DNA of 64,000 nucleotides from Terfezia claveryi (lineage: Eukaryota > Ascomycota > Pezizomycetes > Pezizales > Pezizaceae), in assembly GCA_015179025.1 (NCBI GenBank), contig WHUX01000006.1, forward strand, positions 310,001-374,000, written 5' to 3'. Positions 35,601-48,048 of this stretch are shown one piece after another. How positions within the stretch are numbered: position 1 is the first letter of the stretch; the number at the start of each line of letters is the position of its first letter. A program made the translations under genes and the position numbers. Below the pieces are notes generated by a model. The model searched no databases. It had not been told where the DNA came from and saw only the letters and a list, made by a program, of their open reading frames with translations.

Positions 35601-37467
35601 AAAACATCGATTTTCATATGCGCACCCCCAACAGCCTCCTCCTCATCCTAATTATCCACCACCTCCACCACCTTTTTCTAATAATACCAAACAATTGGAG
35701 CATTACGCTTCATCTTCTGCCCATTTCTATTCTAACCATAATATTGCGTATAACCAAACGCAACAGCTAACCCATCCCGCAAAGAGCGATAGTCCATCGC
35801 CTGGTAGTGTGAATAATTCTGGGACCAATTCTGGGGCAACATTGGAACCTATCATACCTCCACCTCAGCCTCCGAGCAGAGCGAAAACAAAAAGATTGGA
35901 CGGGATCCCATTTAACCCCGACGCATACAACCTCATCAACCCCAAACCGAGTAAAATGCCCCTTCCAACTCGGGGTGGAACGGTTATTCGGACTGCAACT
36001 AACGCACCCGCAGCTAATACATCTACATCAACCTCCGCAGCGGCAATAGCGTCCACGAATAAAACAAGCACGGCGCTAGTAGGACGAAAGCCAGATGAGA
36101 TCCTCCCCCCTGAGAGCTTCGCCCCAGAACCGGAAATCAAGCCGAAGAGTACAGCGCAATTACAGGCAGAAGCTGACGCGGAGATGCAGATGCAGTGGAG
36201 GAAGGCGAGGGGAATTACAGGGGTGAGGGATATGGTGGCTCCACAACCACCGCCATATCTGGCGCAGAAATTACCAATTGCGGTTCCGGAGAGGGGGTCG
36301 AGCTCGAGAGCTGCCATGGGGATTGGGGGCCAGAGGAAACAGCTTGCACTGCCACCGACGGATGGGGGGGCGCCCCCACCGCCCCCAGGACATCAGACAC
36401 TTGTAGTGGTAGGGAGTGGGAATGGGAATGCATCTCCGATGAAAGTCGGTACGGTGAGGAATAAGTTGCAGAAAGTCCGCCCGCAGAAGAGTATCGACGC
36501 ACCTATGCACTCCGGCGGTAACGAAATCGCACCATATGGTAGTGGTAATGGTTCTGGGGGCCACCTCAGCCAATCCCAACAACACCAACAATCCACCAGT
36601 CTCAGCATCCAAATCGCCCAGCACGAAGCCCGGATGAAGCGAGAAGCCGAACACGCAGCCCAACGCCGCGCTGCCGCAGAGGCAAAGACTCGCGAGGAGA
36701 AATCTCGGAGGGACGCTGCGTATAATCCGAATCGACATTCGATTGCTGGGCCACCTGTTGGTCTCGGGGGTTATAGGGATAGCTATGCGAGACATAGTAC
36801 GGCTGCGTTACCGGGGTATGAGAGTGTTGATCGAAGAGAGGGGGAGGAGGGCGCGATGGTGTTGCATAGAAATAGGACTCGGAGTGCGGAGCCGGTTTGG
36901 GATGGCGGCGCTGGGGGGAGAAGGAGTTATGATGCGAGTGTGGCTGGGAGTGGAAGTGCAGGGGCGTACAATACTAGTAGAGGGCCGAGTAGGGTACCTA
37001 GTCAGAATGATTTAAGTAGGGTGCCGAGTTATGCCGAGTTGCAAGGAAATGAAGGGGGTTATGATAATCAAGGGATGGTACTCTACCGCCCTGGGGGCAG
37101 TGGTGGGGGAGGGTCTACATCTAGTGGGGTTAGTTCTGCTGGGGCTCCGTATAATGGATATGGTGGCGGAGGGTATGGAAGCGGAGTATCGAATAGTGAG
37201 GGTAATACGAGTTATGGTCGCGGGGGGAGAGCTAGAGGGGGGAGCGAGCCGCCGAGACCGGAGTATAATGGTAGTGGGGGCGGGGGATATGGGGCCCAGG
37301 GGCAAGCGGAGAGTATGGCATTAATGAGTAGGGAGGACTGGCTGTTGAGTCAGGAGTTGAAAGGGATTAGTATTGGGGTGGGAAGTACGGCGGGGAGTAG
37401 TAATAGTGGGGGTGGAGGGAGGAGTGGGGGGACTGTGGCGAGGAGGGGCGGGGGAAAAGGGTATTAG
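32632..37467 (+). CDS. large C2-domain, proline-rich protein (Fic1/Inn1-like)
   Basis: Exons are 32632-32784, 32855-32970 and 33042-37467; product 1564 aa. Both introns are short with GT-AG ends and keep frame exactly. Residues about 43-165 are a C2 domain (IGTLVLILDRGKNLPNRK, KQDPYCVARLG, KWDKELRFEVRD, LKLSCFNDD, TDLIGECIVRL). A long Arg/Glu/Lys coiled coil lies at about 205-350. Residues about 365-500 hold eleven SPIPPxR-type copies. The rest is a low-complexity chain rich in Pro, Gln and His, ending in a Gly/Ser/Tyr-rich tail that stops at a Gly-Lys-rich end. A C2 domain followed by PxxP motifs is the plan of fission-yeast Fic1 and budding-yeast Inn1, which bind SH3 proteins at the cytokinetic ring. 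The role here is inferred, and the protein is several times longer than those yeast proteins. Confidence 0.82.
33867..34268 (+). repeat. coding tandem repeat, eleven SPIPPxR units
   Basis: Eleven imperfect copies of a unit with core CATTC(G/A)CC(A/T)AT(T/C)CC(G/T)CC encode SPIPP(H/N/Q/I)R, spaced by Gly/Arg/Asp linkers of 2-10 residues. One copy is SPMPP and one lacks a Pro. The arrangement gives many potential SH3-binding sites in one disordered segment. Confidence 0.85.
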
Positions 37468-38907
37468 TTGAGAGATTTGGCGGTAGTATCTGGTTTCATT
37501 TTCATTTTCATTTTGTTGTGGATTGTTGGGCTTCTTTGATATAGAGGAGTGCGTGGGATTGAGCTATATGGGCTACTTGTTACTTGTGGTTGGCTACGCC
37601 CTTTTTCTCTTCTTGCTTGCTGTGTTGGTCGTTTTCATTGTCATTTTGTAGGACTAGGGTTTTTCAAAGGGGGAATGTATATTGGGAAATAGGATTGGGG
37701 TCAGATTCGCGTGATGTTGGATGGAAATACGGAGTTTTTAGATTATACATATGTGTGTATCGATTATGGTTGAAAAGATGTGTCGTGCGCTCTTGTGAAT
37801 AGGCGGATGTTTTTTTAAAGTAGTTGTAGCCCATGCATGCAAGGAGTTTTGGTTTCGTGGTACAAATAACTACTACACCCACCGTCTAATAGGTATCTGT
37901 GTATCAATGTCCCAGTCCATGAACACACTGAAAGCCCAAATCTGAAATCACCTAATCTTTAGTAATATTAAATAGTAAAACAAACCGAACCCCAAAGTAA
38001 TGTAACCATATCTTGTTAACTGCGGCCTTCATGAGGGGGATCTTTAGATCCAATTGCAACTCATCATCAGGAAGATAAATACAGAATAAAAATGAAGGGG
38101 GTGGGGTGGGGTGTACACCATTATGGTTGGAGCAATATGGGACCTTTTGGATCTCATTTGTTCCTTCCGGAGAAAAATTGAAGATCACTAAGTTGGATGG
38201 ATGAGAACAAGTGGAGAGGTGTTTTTTTTTTTTTTTTCTTTCCCCCCCCCCCCCTGTCTTGATACCTTTCTCAATAATGCATTATTTTTCTTCTTGATGT
38301 TTTTTTTTGATGTATGTTTTTTGTCTGTTCTATTACCCTACATCAGCATACTAGAAACAGCAGCAAGAGAAAAATTATCACAAAACAAACACATGAAGTA
38401 CAAGAAAACGTTTACAAACGAGCCGGTGAATTAAAGTGCTTTCTTGAACGGTTCGCCCTCACTCATTTTTTCAGGCTTCTACTACATTCTATAGATACCT
38501 CCCCGGGTAAAATTAACAGCTACTTAAAAGAGAATTTGTTACGATAAAGAAATATATGTGTTGTTTGGGAGATGACTTACTGTAACTGCTTGGGATTAAA
38601 ACCCCTTAAGATATTGAAATTTTCCACTCAAACAATTGTTGGAACATTATTATATTATGCCGTATAAGTTCTAGTAGGATACTTAGCTAGAGGACTTACA
38701 ATTTGTTCTCGATTATGGTTTGTTCAAATCGAAATAAATGTAGTTGGTCAACTTTAGACTTAGAAGTAGCAAGCACTTGTATACGGATATAGTTGAGTCT
38801 CGTTCGTATAATTCCAGAACTAGAACCTCGAGAGAACGCACGAAAACTGTGAACTGTCAATATATTTTTCCTGAAGCCACAGCAATTTTGAATACCCATC
38901 TTCCGTA
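37468..38907. other. 3' flank and spacer
   Basis: This contains the 3' untranslated region of the C2 gene, (CATTTT)n near 37496-37514, and a T17-C13 homopolymer junction near 38221-38253. No gene seen. Confidence 0.4.
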
Positions 38908-39334
38908 GAGACTCGAGTTATATAGTAGCGCTATCACTATACATATGCGTGGGACGTGTAGATCAGAAACATATCAATTTGAGTTCCAAGATCTATTCAA
39001 TCGGTACAGTAAAAAGTATTGAAATCTAGAAGTCATGTAAGTTATTCTTTAGCGATGTCACAGAAGATCAGGTGGTGAATTATAAACTCAGTTTACTGGA
39101 CTGGGACGATGCTGGAACACTCTCTGAGTTAATGGCTTTGATTTAGGTTGGACATTTGCAGCTATATTCATGGGCAGCACTTGTAGAGGTTTCCTTGATG
39201 GCATTATGGATAATTACAGTACATTTTCAATTCACATAACAATGAGCACGGGCATGTCTCGTGAGATCCTGAAACTCCCATATGTCGTTCACATCGCATA
39301 TGTATGTATAGCGCTACTATATAACTCGAGTCTC
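38908..39334. mobile_element. MITE with about 41-bp terminal inverted repeats, TA target duplication
   Basis: The left end 38908-38949 (GAGACTCGAGTTATATAGTA...) is the reverse complement of the right end 39295-39334, with one small indel (TATCACTATAC versus TATACATAC). TA dinucleotides flank both ends (38906-38907 and 39335-39336). The interior (about 345 bp) has no coding capacity. Size, TIRs and the TA duplication fit a non-autonomous Tc1/mariner-type MITE. Confidence 0.8.
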
Positions 39335-39336
39335 TA

Positions 39337-41508
39337 GGAGGATATGCACCCAAACACCCCCGTATGTTAACGGCTGGATACTGCCAAGGAATTTAGTAAA
39401 GTCACACACCGGTATACTGTCACAAGCCTCTCGTAGAGAACACACCGTGTAAACCACAGCATCTACTTGCTATCACGTATCATGCTGTTCTTCATGTATA
39501 TATAGAAGGTTTCAAACACCCTTTGTTAGATAGATAAGCAGTCTCAGAGCTCAGATTCATATCTCGCACACACACACACATACTTTCGCAGACGTACTCA
39601 CGTGAAGTGTTCCTTTATTGGGTCCGTTGCAGTGTTGCTACTCATAACCTTGTCATTCGTGCCAACAGAACCTTTGTCTACACTTCCTGATTTGGAAGTT
39701 GAAAGTTCCATAAAGCTTGGCACTGGCCTCTCTCCGCGAGAATTAGGCAGCGCATATGTATACGTAACGGTACGTTGTTGGAGGGAACTGTTAGGCTGCT
39801 GAGACAAATCTAGACGATGGTTGGTGTTACTCGAGAAATCGAGTCATTGTATTATGAAGCTAACAAAAACAAATAAACTGAAACTTGCAATTAAAAAGTC
39901 GGCGGTGCTAAGGTATACGTATGTGAAAAGAACATTCGTTACACTTCGAAGTCAACGAGAGATAGTCTGGTTGGCACAACGAGAGCTAAAGAAAAACAAA
40001 TGTTGTTTGTGACTAGGCAAATTAAGATTGTCAAGTTTCAGCAGAGTATAAGAGCCCGAGGGTACGTATGCCCAAAATCAAGGACAGTCATCAATCTTGG
40101 GACTATAGGTATCACACAACCTATATGGATCGCTGAATCTAGGATTACGAATCCATGAGCCTACCCTGTGCATGAGCCGAGGCTTGGAGGTATCAACAGT
40201 TTATCTGGAGTTCCATGTGCGAATGAGTCATTTCCGGGTTGGCACGCGGCAATAGGGGTAAATAAAGAAAAATATAATTTATGGGATTTAAAGTTCACTC
40301 TTAATGAGTTGCTGGTTTGGCATATTGGGGGAAGGGGCAATGCCTGTGCTTTCATTGAAACGATAGGCTGCGTGTCGCAGTTCTGATAGCCTAGCGTACA
40401 TGTATACATTCCAGGCTCGGGTCGAGGTGAGTCGATTACTTAGGTGCAGACTAGTACAGCGAGGTTGGGCGGAGGTCGTCAACTCAAGCTCATCTGACAA
40501 CACCTCTGCACAACCAGACTAGGCTGACGGGTACTTAGAACACCCAATAACTTAATCATGCAAGCGAGCGGGAAGGATCTGGACCTCAACCGAGGGGGTA
40601 GTGCAAGCCAGACTAGGGTCTGGGGTCCCCTGCTCTCTTCTTGAGTCATGCCAGCCTTTTTATATGCTGTGTGGGGTTGAATGTTACTTTGGATGTGGCG
40701 AAGTCTGGAAAGCTAACTTTGGCTGTATACGTAGACAGCATGCAATGGGGGGGGTAACAGTGTTCTTGGGGGCAACCAAAAAAGCTTGTTTGTGCATTAG
40801 GCGTTCGTAGTCTGGTTAGGCGTTCGTAGCTGCGCGGCTTCCCATACATTGCATAGAACATCTCAGATGGGTATGCGTAAGTATGTAAGGCGGAGATAAA
40901 GTTTAGGGATAGTCTGGTTGGCACAAGCCTCTCGTAGAGAGTTTAGGGAAATGGTCTACGGTAACCAGCTAGGCTAGTCTGGTTGGCACAACTCCCTGTA
41001 CTAGGGTTACGTGGTTCATCTCATGCCATTCAAGGTGGGAATTGTCATATCCAGATGAAAAGACGGTTGTGAATAGAAGTTGTTGTGTTGAGTGCGTAAC
41101 ACTCCAAGACAGGGAGAGGCAGGGCCCTTGGAGGGTAGGTGAAAACTCGTAATATGACTCTTTGGCGGCCATGGGGATAGAAGCAAACACCCAATAAAGG
41201 ATGAAGTAGGTTGAAGGGTGAGAGCAAGCAGAAGCACAATACCCACCAGCTGGGAACTCTTCCGGGCCTAACAGGTCATGGGGCTGTCAGTAAGTAACAT
41301 CCTCAGATCCCATAAGGAGCTCAGAAAAAAACTTGGTCATGGAGCTTCATACCGGGACTGGTCGACTTTTCCTCTCTTGGTGTTTCATATGCATGTGTAC
41401 TATGTGGCCGAGGCTGCTTTGCCATAATGACCGTACTGTATTTGGAGTCCTTCCGCTCGACATGTAGCGAGAGAATAATATTATCATGAGGTTGGGACTT
41501 GGAGTTAC
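39337..41508. other. repeat-dense spacer with clustered copies of a 17-bp motif
   Basis: No firm gene. TAGTCTGGTTGGCACAA or a close match occurs at 39963-39979 (+), 40507-40521 (-), 40602-40615 (-), 40808-40817 (+), 40910-40926 (+) and 40975-40991 (+). A companion motif GCCTCTCGTAGAG follows the copy at 40910 and also occurs at 39426-39438. A (CA)n run lies near 39567-39580. Confidence 0.6.
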
Positions 41509-41729
41509 CTGAGTCTGGTGCTTAGGTGCAGGTACGCCACTGGAAGCTCCAGCTGCTGTGCTACGCTGACGTTTGTTAGTCGGAGGATATCATCTCCGAT
41601 TCTCGGATCAGATAGCGCATCCTGGAAAACAGGGGTGCCCTTGTCCAGCCAAATTTTTATCTGATCCGAAATCCGCCAGAGGGTTCCGAATCCAGGCACG
41701 TCATTGGCGGCATGTGGACGCCGCCCCAT
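41509..41729 (-). CDS. candidate exon of an unrecognised gene
   Basis: From the ATG at 41729, 73 codons of protein-like composition (DQIKIWLDKG, DPRIGDDILRLTN, AQQLELPVAYLHLS) run to a good donor AG|GTAACT at 41508. A possible second exon starts after ..CGGAAG near 41458, in matching phase, and ends at another GTATGA donor. It could be a small real gene or a relic of a larger one. No family recognised. Confidence 0.3.
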
Positions 41730-42479
41730 TCCGAGTATTTTAAGCCCACTTTGGTCTTAGGTCAGGTTCCAGCCCGATGCTGAATTCGTTCACATCGGAA
41801 ACATCATGAGTCACTCGTAATAGTCCTTGAAGTCATTGCCCGCGAGGCTACCTGCAGTACATTAGTTTACCTTACTTGCACATACGCAATAATAATTGCA
41901 ATTGCGCCTGAGGTATTCTAGCGAACGATGCTGCTTATTTCATCCACAAAAATATTAATATCCTATTCATATTTAGATCTAGTGGAACAGGACCCCATGA
42001 CGTCAAAGGGACTCAGGAGCTATTCTGTCATCTAAAGTCTGTCTAGGTCGTGGGGTGTACATGTGGCCCTGATATCCAGTGCCTGGCCGGTAGGTATTCG
42101 TGATATGCGCAGGGATGGCTAAGGGAGGGGGAGGAGGAAGGATGGATGGGGAAGGATGGAGGGGGGAGGGTGTGTTGTGTTTTGGGGGGGGTTGAGAGCG
42201 GGATGGTTTCGAGAAGGAGCGCACCAATACTACCAGGCGAACTCGTTTCTACCGGATTTAGAAGAAACAATTTTTTGTCACTTGCTATATAAGACCTCCA
42301 TCTCGAGGGCGTTGGTATTCTCCACCAATATCTCCAAGGCATCTTCAATAACACACTTCAAGCACCAAGACCTTCTAGCACTACCTCCTTACGAGCATTG
42401 CTCTTCGCCATCTCACTCTGAAAATTGCTACCCAATTGTGGAACTCGCCAGCACTTTTACCCCTACGCACAGAATAATC
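41730..42479. other. upstream region of the 42.5-kb gene
   Basis: This contains a G-rich tract (42112-42195) and a TATATAA at 42284-42290, about 190 bp before the ATG at 42480. Probably the promoter of the following gene. Confidence 0.4.
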
Positions 42480-44989
42480 ATGAGCTACCCATACGGAAGC
42501 TCAGGACAGTCAGTTCGAAGACAGATGATGTCCTTCTTCGTTCCAACGGAATCAACAGCAATTGGGGGTCAGAATCTCTATTACCCGAAGAAGCTAGCCA
42601 AGATAGCTCTTCCCAGGACCGACAACAACTTCTCCAAGTGGCTGGTTAAAATTGCAAAGACAACACATCAGGTTTGTACTGAGTTAAAATTTCCTTATCC
42701 CCCTTTTGTCATTGAGACCCATCTCAAGAATGCATATTTACCCCGAACTTTCCTCTGGTACTCAATTGTTCTCGGATGTTAACGCCGTCCGGAACAGATT
42801 TGCTCTCATGATCAGGCTATGATCGTTCCCTTAAACGCACCGTCTCGAACCAGACACCAAATGCTTCTAATCCGGAGATGTACTTAGAAAGTCTGGCTCG
42901 AGACAACCCCTCATATTCACATGACTCGGAGAGGATTACAAGCCGAGATTTAGTAAATCAGCTTAGGTACTGATCACGATGGTATGCCGGGGTAATGGTG
43001 GGGAGGGATTTCACAACCAGTGTTGGATCCCCTTCTACTGTACCCTTGCTGTCCTGGTTGTGCATTTAAAGGAATCCAGTAGTCGAAGAGATAAGCCGTT
43101 TATTAAGGTTCAACGAAAAGGCTCGCCACATACATGCTACCTCCCAATTTCATTGGTACAAACATACGAGGTAATCGTCTCTTAATTGCGAATTGTGGTG
43201 AAAGTTCACTAACTTCTCCGCTATTGTTATTTCCGTCGTTGGACAGAATTTCCTTGCATGCCTGCAACACACCTTTCACAACCCCTCGTTTATAACTCCA
43301 GAGATTGTAACATTTGAGGGGATTCTCATATCCGATGCCTGGGCGTATAGGCAGCATCTCACCCCGGGCCTCCACTTGATTATTTACTTTCCTCTTGCTA
43401 TCCCAGGAGACTCCCCAGCTCAAGCTGAGGAAGGGCCATTGTCATTAGAATGGGTCCAGGACCTTGGCTCCCCTTTCACAAATATTGAAGAGGGTGGATC
43501 ACCATCACAGTCCTCAACTGTCGACCCAGCGCAAATTGCCCTTACGAGTATTCACCCTCACACTGATATGCATCACCGGATTCGAGAAAGGACTCGAAGA
43601 GCAGAAAAACCATTACACTTCCAGCCACCATCTCTGTCATTTTACCCTTTGTCAAAGGTCCCCATTGCAGTCACGTTTGCGAATTCCTTGATTCGAAAAG
43701 CTGCCTATTGTTCTATAAAACCCGAAGACAACGGAGAAGTTTCCGCAGAACAAGCCGCTGGCTGGTCTGCTACGCCCACCAGCCATTCGTCTTCCATCTT
43801 TTATAGCATTCCGCGGCTGCGAGCCCTGGATCGGAGCTGGTTGTCTAGGAATGAGAATGGAGGAGACTCCTCGGCGCCACAAACCTGGTCTTACGGCGAA
43901 CCGATTCTACCACGACCACTATCTGAGGGGACCTTTCCGCTGACAACGTTCGACATCTTTGCCCAAGGTAGTAGAAGGCAAATTGTTTGCTCTGTTGCCT
44001 GGGATGCAATGGCACATCCATCGGGGAAAATATCACTTGCGGATGGCCATCAGCAGCAGAGTGAAATTTCTTGGGATTTGGGCGATGTGATAAACTCCAA
44101 GGTGAGCGCCGCAGCAAGGAGGGTGCATTGGGTAAACTATGTTCCACCCGGCAAATTTGTGGGTAATCAGCGTGATGAATCCCTTCAAAACGACACACTG
44201 CAGTATACCAAATTCACTTCTTCATCAGCAGTGTCACGAAGAAGGAGCGGGAGGTTTTGGATGTTGCACCCTCCTAGGCTATTGCCTACCGCCTTCTTTC
44301 CTACCGAATCCCAAATGGGATCTGAGGACATTCACTTCCATGTTCCACAACCAAGCCAACTCCTGGACTTTTTCTCACGAGCCTACAGGGCCCTTGGGTT
44401 TCCTGAAGGCAAGGTGATAGAGATAAAACACCATTGGCGGAACCTGATCCCCAGAATTGAAGCAGGGGGCCCAAATGGCGTTGTAGTAAAATTCCTGACC
44501 CACAAGGAGGTTTCGAAAATTTTTCCAGTGGAGATTGAACCAATGCCTGCGGATTTCCTCAGGGCATTCGCAGTCGTCTGGACATTAAGATCGAATTTAA
44601 AATGGGAAAGGGAGCACTATGGAGCAGAGGAAGTCAAGCTCAGGAAGGTTGTTGAAGGGATCTGCTCTCGTGGAAAAGGCCCTCTTGGTGTTTCACTAGA
44701 CGGTTTCAAGGTTTATGAGTGGGGTGGTCTTTTGGCGCCGTATGAGGAAGAGGAAGTTTTTGAAGACAAGGATGATGACGATGAAAGTGAGAGTGAGAGC
44801 GGTAGTGAAACAGCTAGTGACAGGACCATACGTGCGACTTCTCCGCCTAGCCTTGGGGAGGAAGATGCGTTGATGGAAGATGTGAGTGACTACACCGAAG
44901 CCGACGAAGAGTCAGACACACTGATGGGGAATGATGTTGACGCCGTAGTACTGGGAGAAGAGGGTATGTACATCGTCATGAGGTCGTGA
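42480..44989 (+). CDS. uncharacterised protein, 4 exons, 741 aa
   Basis: Inferred exons are 42480-42675, 42816-42952, 43021-43170 and 43247-44989, all phase-consistent (intron ends GTACTG..CAG, GTAAAT..CAG, GTAATC..CAG). The last boundary is the best supported, because the frame stays open across 43247-43376 with protein-like sequence (FLACLQHTFHNPSFITPE, FEGILISDAWAYRQHLTPG). Exons 1-3 are less sure. The central part has folded-looking blocks (FTNIEEGG, PIAVTFANSLIRKAAYC, FDIFAQGSRRQIVCSVAWDA, HFHVPQPSQLLDFFSRAYRALGFPEG, MPADFLRAFAVVWTLRSNLKWERE). The C-terminus is acidic with SESESGSE repeats. No signal peptide or membrane helix. Not recognised; probably restricted to related fungi. Confidence 0.6.
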
Positions 44990-46833
44990 ATCAGATGATG
45001 GATCCTAGTGTTCCCTGTGAAGCGAAATATCCTGCTATCTTAATCCCAGGGGAAGAGTTCATGGCATGAAGGGGGTTTGGAGTTGATCATCTTTTGAGGT
45101 TGTGTAACTGTTTTCACCCTGATTCATTTTCTATCCTCATCGGCCTCAAGGCAGCATCTCCACTCATTAGCCTTTGTCATCTGTTTTCCACATTTACCAC
45201 TCCACTCAATCACATCTCAGCTATTTAGGTTTTGTTCATCATGCGAAAAGATATATGGCGTTTTGCGGTTTCTGAAACCTTTTTTAGCATATGTATACGC
45301 ATCTTATACTGTAGATACCAAATCCCTAGAACTGTGTTCTCAAATCTAGAGTATATAATTCACTTATTTCATACTTCTCACTCTAGTTTTATTTATTTCT
45401 TCGAGCTCTATATACACTAAGCGCACGAATAGAATGAAATCCAGTGATTAATAACCTGTCCTAGAAAATCCGCAAGAAACCAAAGTTTTTAAATGTATAT
45501 TTGCCTATTCACTTGATAGGTTCAGCACGCTAAACCACGTGGCTATATATCGATAAGGCTGCAACCAAGTGGCTAGCTACTCTCAAGATACATGACGTGA
45601 TTTGCTTGAGTGTAGCCAATTAAGACATGTCGATTGATTAACAAAGTAGGGTTTGTGCTAGTCTGGTCAAACAGACAAGTTTGGTTGGAGGTATTGTACC
45701 AGGTGTGCGGTTTGATTTGTGCCAATTGGTAGCTTATACTACGGTAGTAGCTTACCAATGGTTTCATGGTTAGGCTAATTATTCAGTGGTGAATAAGACT
45801 CCTTGTCTGTATCTGAATAATCATAACTCTAGAATAAGTCAAAATTCGAGTCAAGGACGCTAATCTGCCCTCAACTAGTAACGCTCCTACCACAAAAAGG
45901 AAAGGGGAGAGAGACAGACAAGGAGTCTTATTCACCAGTTTTCCCGGTACGTATAAGTACAGCTGCTTCTTGGCACACTTAATCGGATTACCCGATTCAG
46001 TAGTCCTGGTATTCCCTTGGCGAAAATTCCCGTCAGCGATCTAGGATAGGGTTAAGCAAGGCTGCATGCGCAGGTATTCGCATAAAACTGCAGGCCAAAG
46101 TCACGCTCCTGCTAACCGTTTGCTGAATGAGCGGTACCGGAAGAATTCACCTATATACAATCTTGCTCTGGAGACGTAGATCCAGATGTAGAGGATATTT
46201 TCATGCTTGCAGTTTCATTCATACTCCACAAAATAGGCCTGGGCTGTTTGCCATGGAACTACAGACTGCTCCTACAATTTCCCACAACCGTCATTTGACA
46301 AATCGTAATATACGAGAATTATTCCTTTCTCCAGGTCTAGCGTCTCATGACCCTTTTGGTCTTAATTAAACTGGCAGGTCATGTTGCTGGAGTGATATCA
46401 CCTGACATGATGTTGTAAACGTTCTTGCTTAAGACTAGTTTGGACAACAGATAGCAAGGGAGCATACAGTAGACTTCTCGTACAGTTGGTAGAATATTAA
46501 TCTCTCTACTTTGCTTAAGATACGTTCCATTGGATATCATATTCAGTCCCTCCTGCCGTGTCAAGTTGTTGGCTATATTTTCTATGCAGAAGAGCCGCGT
46601 CCAGCGTGCATACAACCTAGGTAGCCTACATAGAAACTCCCATGCAAGTCATCAATCTTACTCAGAATTGGAAAGCCCCATTGCAAATCCTTTCAATCAA
46701 TCAATAATGTGTAATTCCCCACCCTTCTCTTTCCCTATCTTAAACCTAATCCCTTTTTCCCATCCCCATCTTCATCTCTGTGCCCCCTCTCTTGGTTGGT
46801 GTATTCAGTCTTCAGATAAGCCTAGCTAGGTAG
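44990..46833. other. spacer containing a small MITE
   Basis: No gene supported. The 3' flank of the 42.5-kb gene, an AT-rich stretch, the 149-bp inverted-repeat element at 45788-45936 and a partial dispersed-motif match (TAGTCTGGT, 45659-45667) are present. A minus-strand frame at 46379-46615 is open but featureless. Confidence 0.4.
45788..45936. mobile_element. 149-bp MITE-like element, 23-bp perfect terminal inverted repeats
   Basis: GGTGAATAAGACTCCTTGTC (plus TGT) at 45788-45810 is the exact reverse complement of 45914-45936. AGT flanks both sides (45785-45787 and 45937-45939), fitting a 3-bp target duplication as made by PIF/Harbinger-type transposases. The interior has no coding capacity. 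Confidence 0.75.
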
Positions 46834-47288
46834 CTACTTTGTCTTCACCTTGACTTCCAACCAATCCAATATTGGTACCAACCCCTTCTCCTTCGCCACT
46901 AAAACCTTCCCATGCTTCATCTCCAACAAGTCTAAACTATTTTGATATGCACTATGCAGGATTAACCACGTCTCCGCCTGTTCACTGTCTGCAAACTTCC
47001 GCATACATGATTGGGAGAATCCTTGGGTTTGCTCGGTAGCTTCTTCGATGCTGTATATATAGGTTTGATTTGCTTAGTTAGTGAATGAGAGTTTGGGGGT
47101 ATCAGGAGAACGAACGTGGAGTATACGCCAGGCTCTCTGCCGCGAGCAACCGCATAGCATTTATGCCTCATAGATCTAAAGCTACCTAGCAAACCTAGGT
47201 TTGTGGTCCTTGCCATATGCCTGATTGGGGAGATGAGAATGAGCGGGGTTTTCGGGAATAGGTTATAGAGACGTGACATTGTAGGCAT
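46834..47288 (-). CDS. RNase H1 N-terminal (hybrid-binding / viroplasmin-fold) domain protein without RNase H domain
   Basis: Exon 1 is 47288-47116 and exon 2 is 47050-46834; product 129 aa. The intron (AC|GTTCGT...TATACAG, CTAACTAAG branch region) restores an exact family match across the junction: HKCYAVARGREPGVYST then IEEATEQTQGFSQSCMRKF and EQAETWL. This is the small domain that precedes the catalytic domain in eukaryotic RNase H1 and binds RNA/DNA hybrids. Here the protein ends about 35 residues later (LDWLEVKVKTK) with no catalytic domain. The roughly 45-residue leader before the domain is basic and hydrophobic without acidic residues, so mitochondrial targeting is possible; alternative starts are Met4 and the Met just before RHKCYAV. 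It lies alone in repeat-rich DNA. The fold assignment is good; the role is unknown. Confidence 0.72.
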
Positions 47289-48048
47289 GGTTCGTAAGAC
47301 GCTCCTTATCTTGATAGATGTTCAAAATTTGATCTTATTTGTGAACTGAGCTAACTGTGGCTACTCTGAGGGTTTATATAGGTCCGTAGGCGGAGGGGGG
47401 GCTCTGTTTATTAAAAGTCAGTCAACAGCGGACCTGATTCCATGGGATTCTGTATGAGAAAACGGGGAATTCTTTTGGATTCAAGGAAAGCACTGGGTTG
47501 CTGTAGGTGGTAGGTGGTTGGTAGGGCATATACCAAACGCCAGGAGCCTTTTCAAGTTTCTTCTTCCATTGAGATGGACCCTGATATAGCGGTACTAGAT
47601 GCTCCGTTTGTAGTTTACATCAACAAACCTGTAACTTATTTGGGTTCTGAAAACGTCATAATTTTGTGAGGGCTATACAAAATCTGATTATGAGGAAGTT
47701 CCATCGATTCAATTCAATTCAATCCATCAATAAAGTGCTGTTTACTTGCACAGACATCTCAGTACCCACTAGTACTTAGAGGCACAAATACCTAAAGCTC
47801 ATTGAGGGTCGTTTCCTACTTCCTCTTTGAGTCACGTAAGGTTAAATGCTGCTTGCGCTATGCGTGGGGCCTAAGACCTTTGACGTCCCTCATCGAACCT
47901 TGTCGAGGATTATGCGAAAGCTGGAGACGTACTACCAGGTTTTCATTCCTGCTTCCATCATTTCTTTACCATATCCCCCACTCCTCAGCCAATAGTGCTC
48001 GCCTATCACTCTGACTTCTATCATCGTCCTCTGTCCCATTTTCCAACA

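Noticed and set aside
39602..39802. Small secreted protein with a hydrophobic leader
   Set aside because: The frame starts at GTG, no ATG or splice site upstream restores a start, and the opposite strand is equally open.
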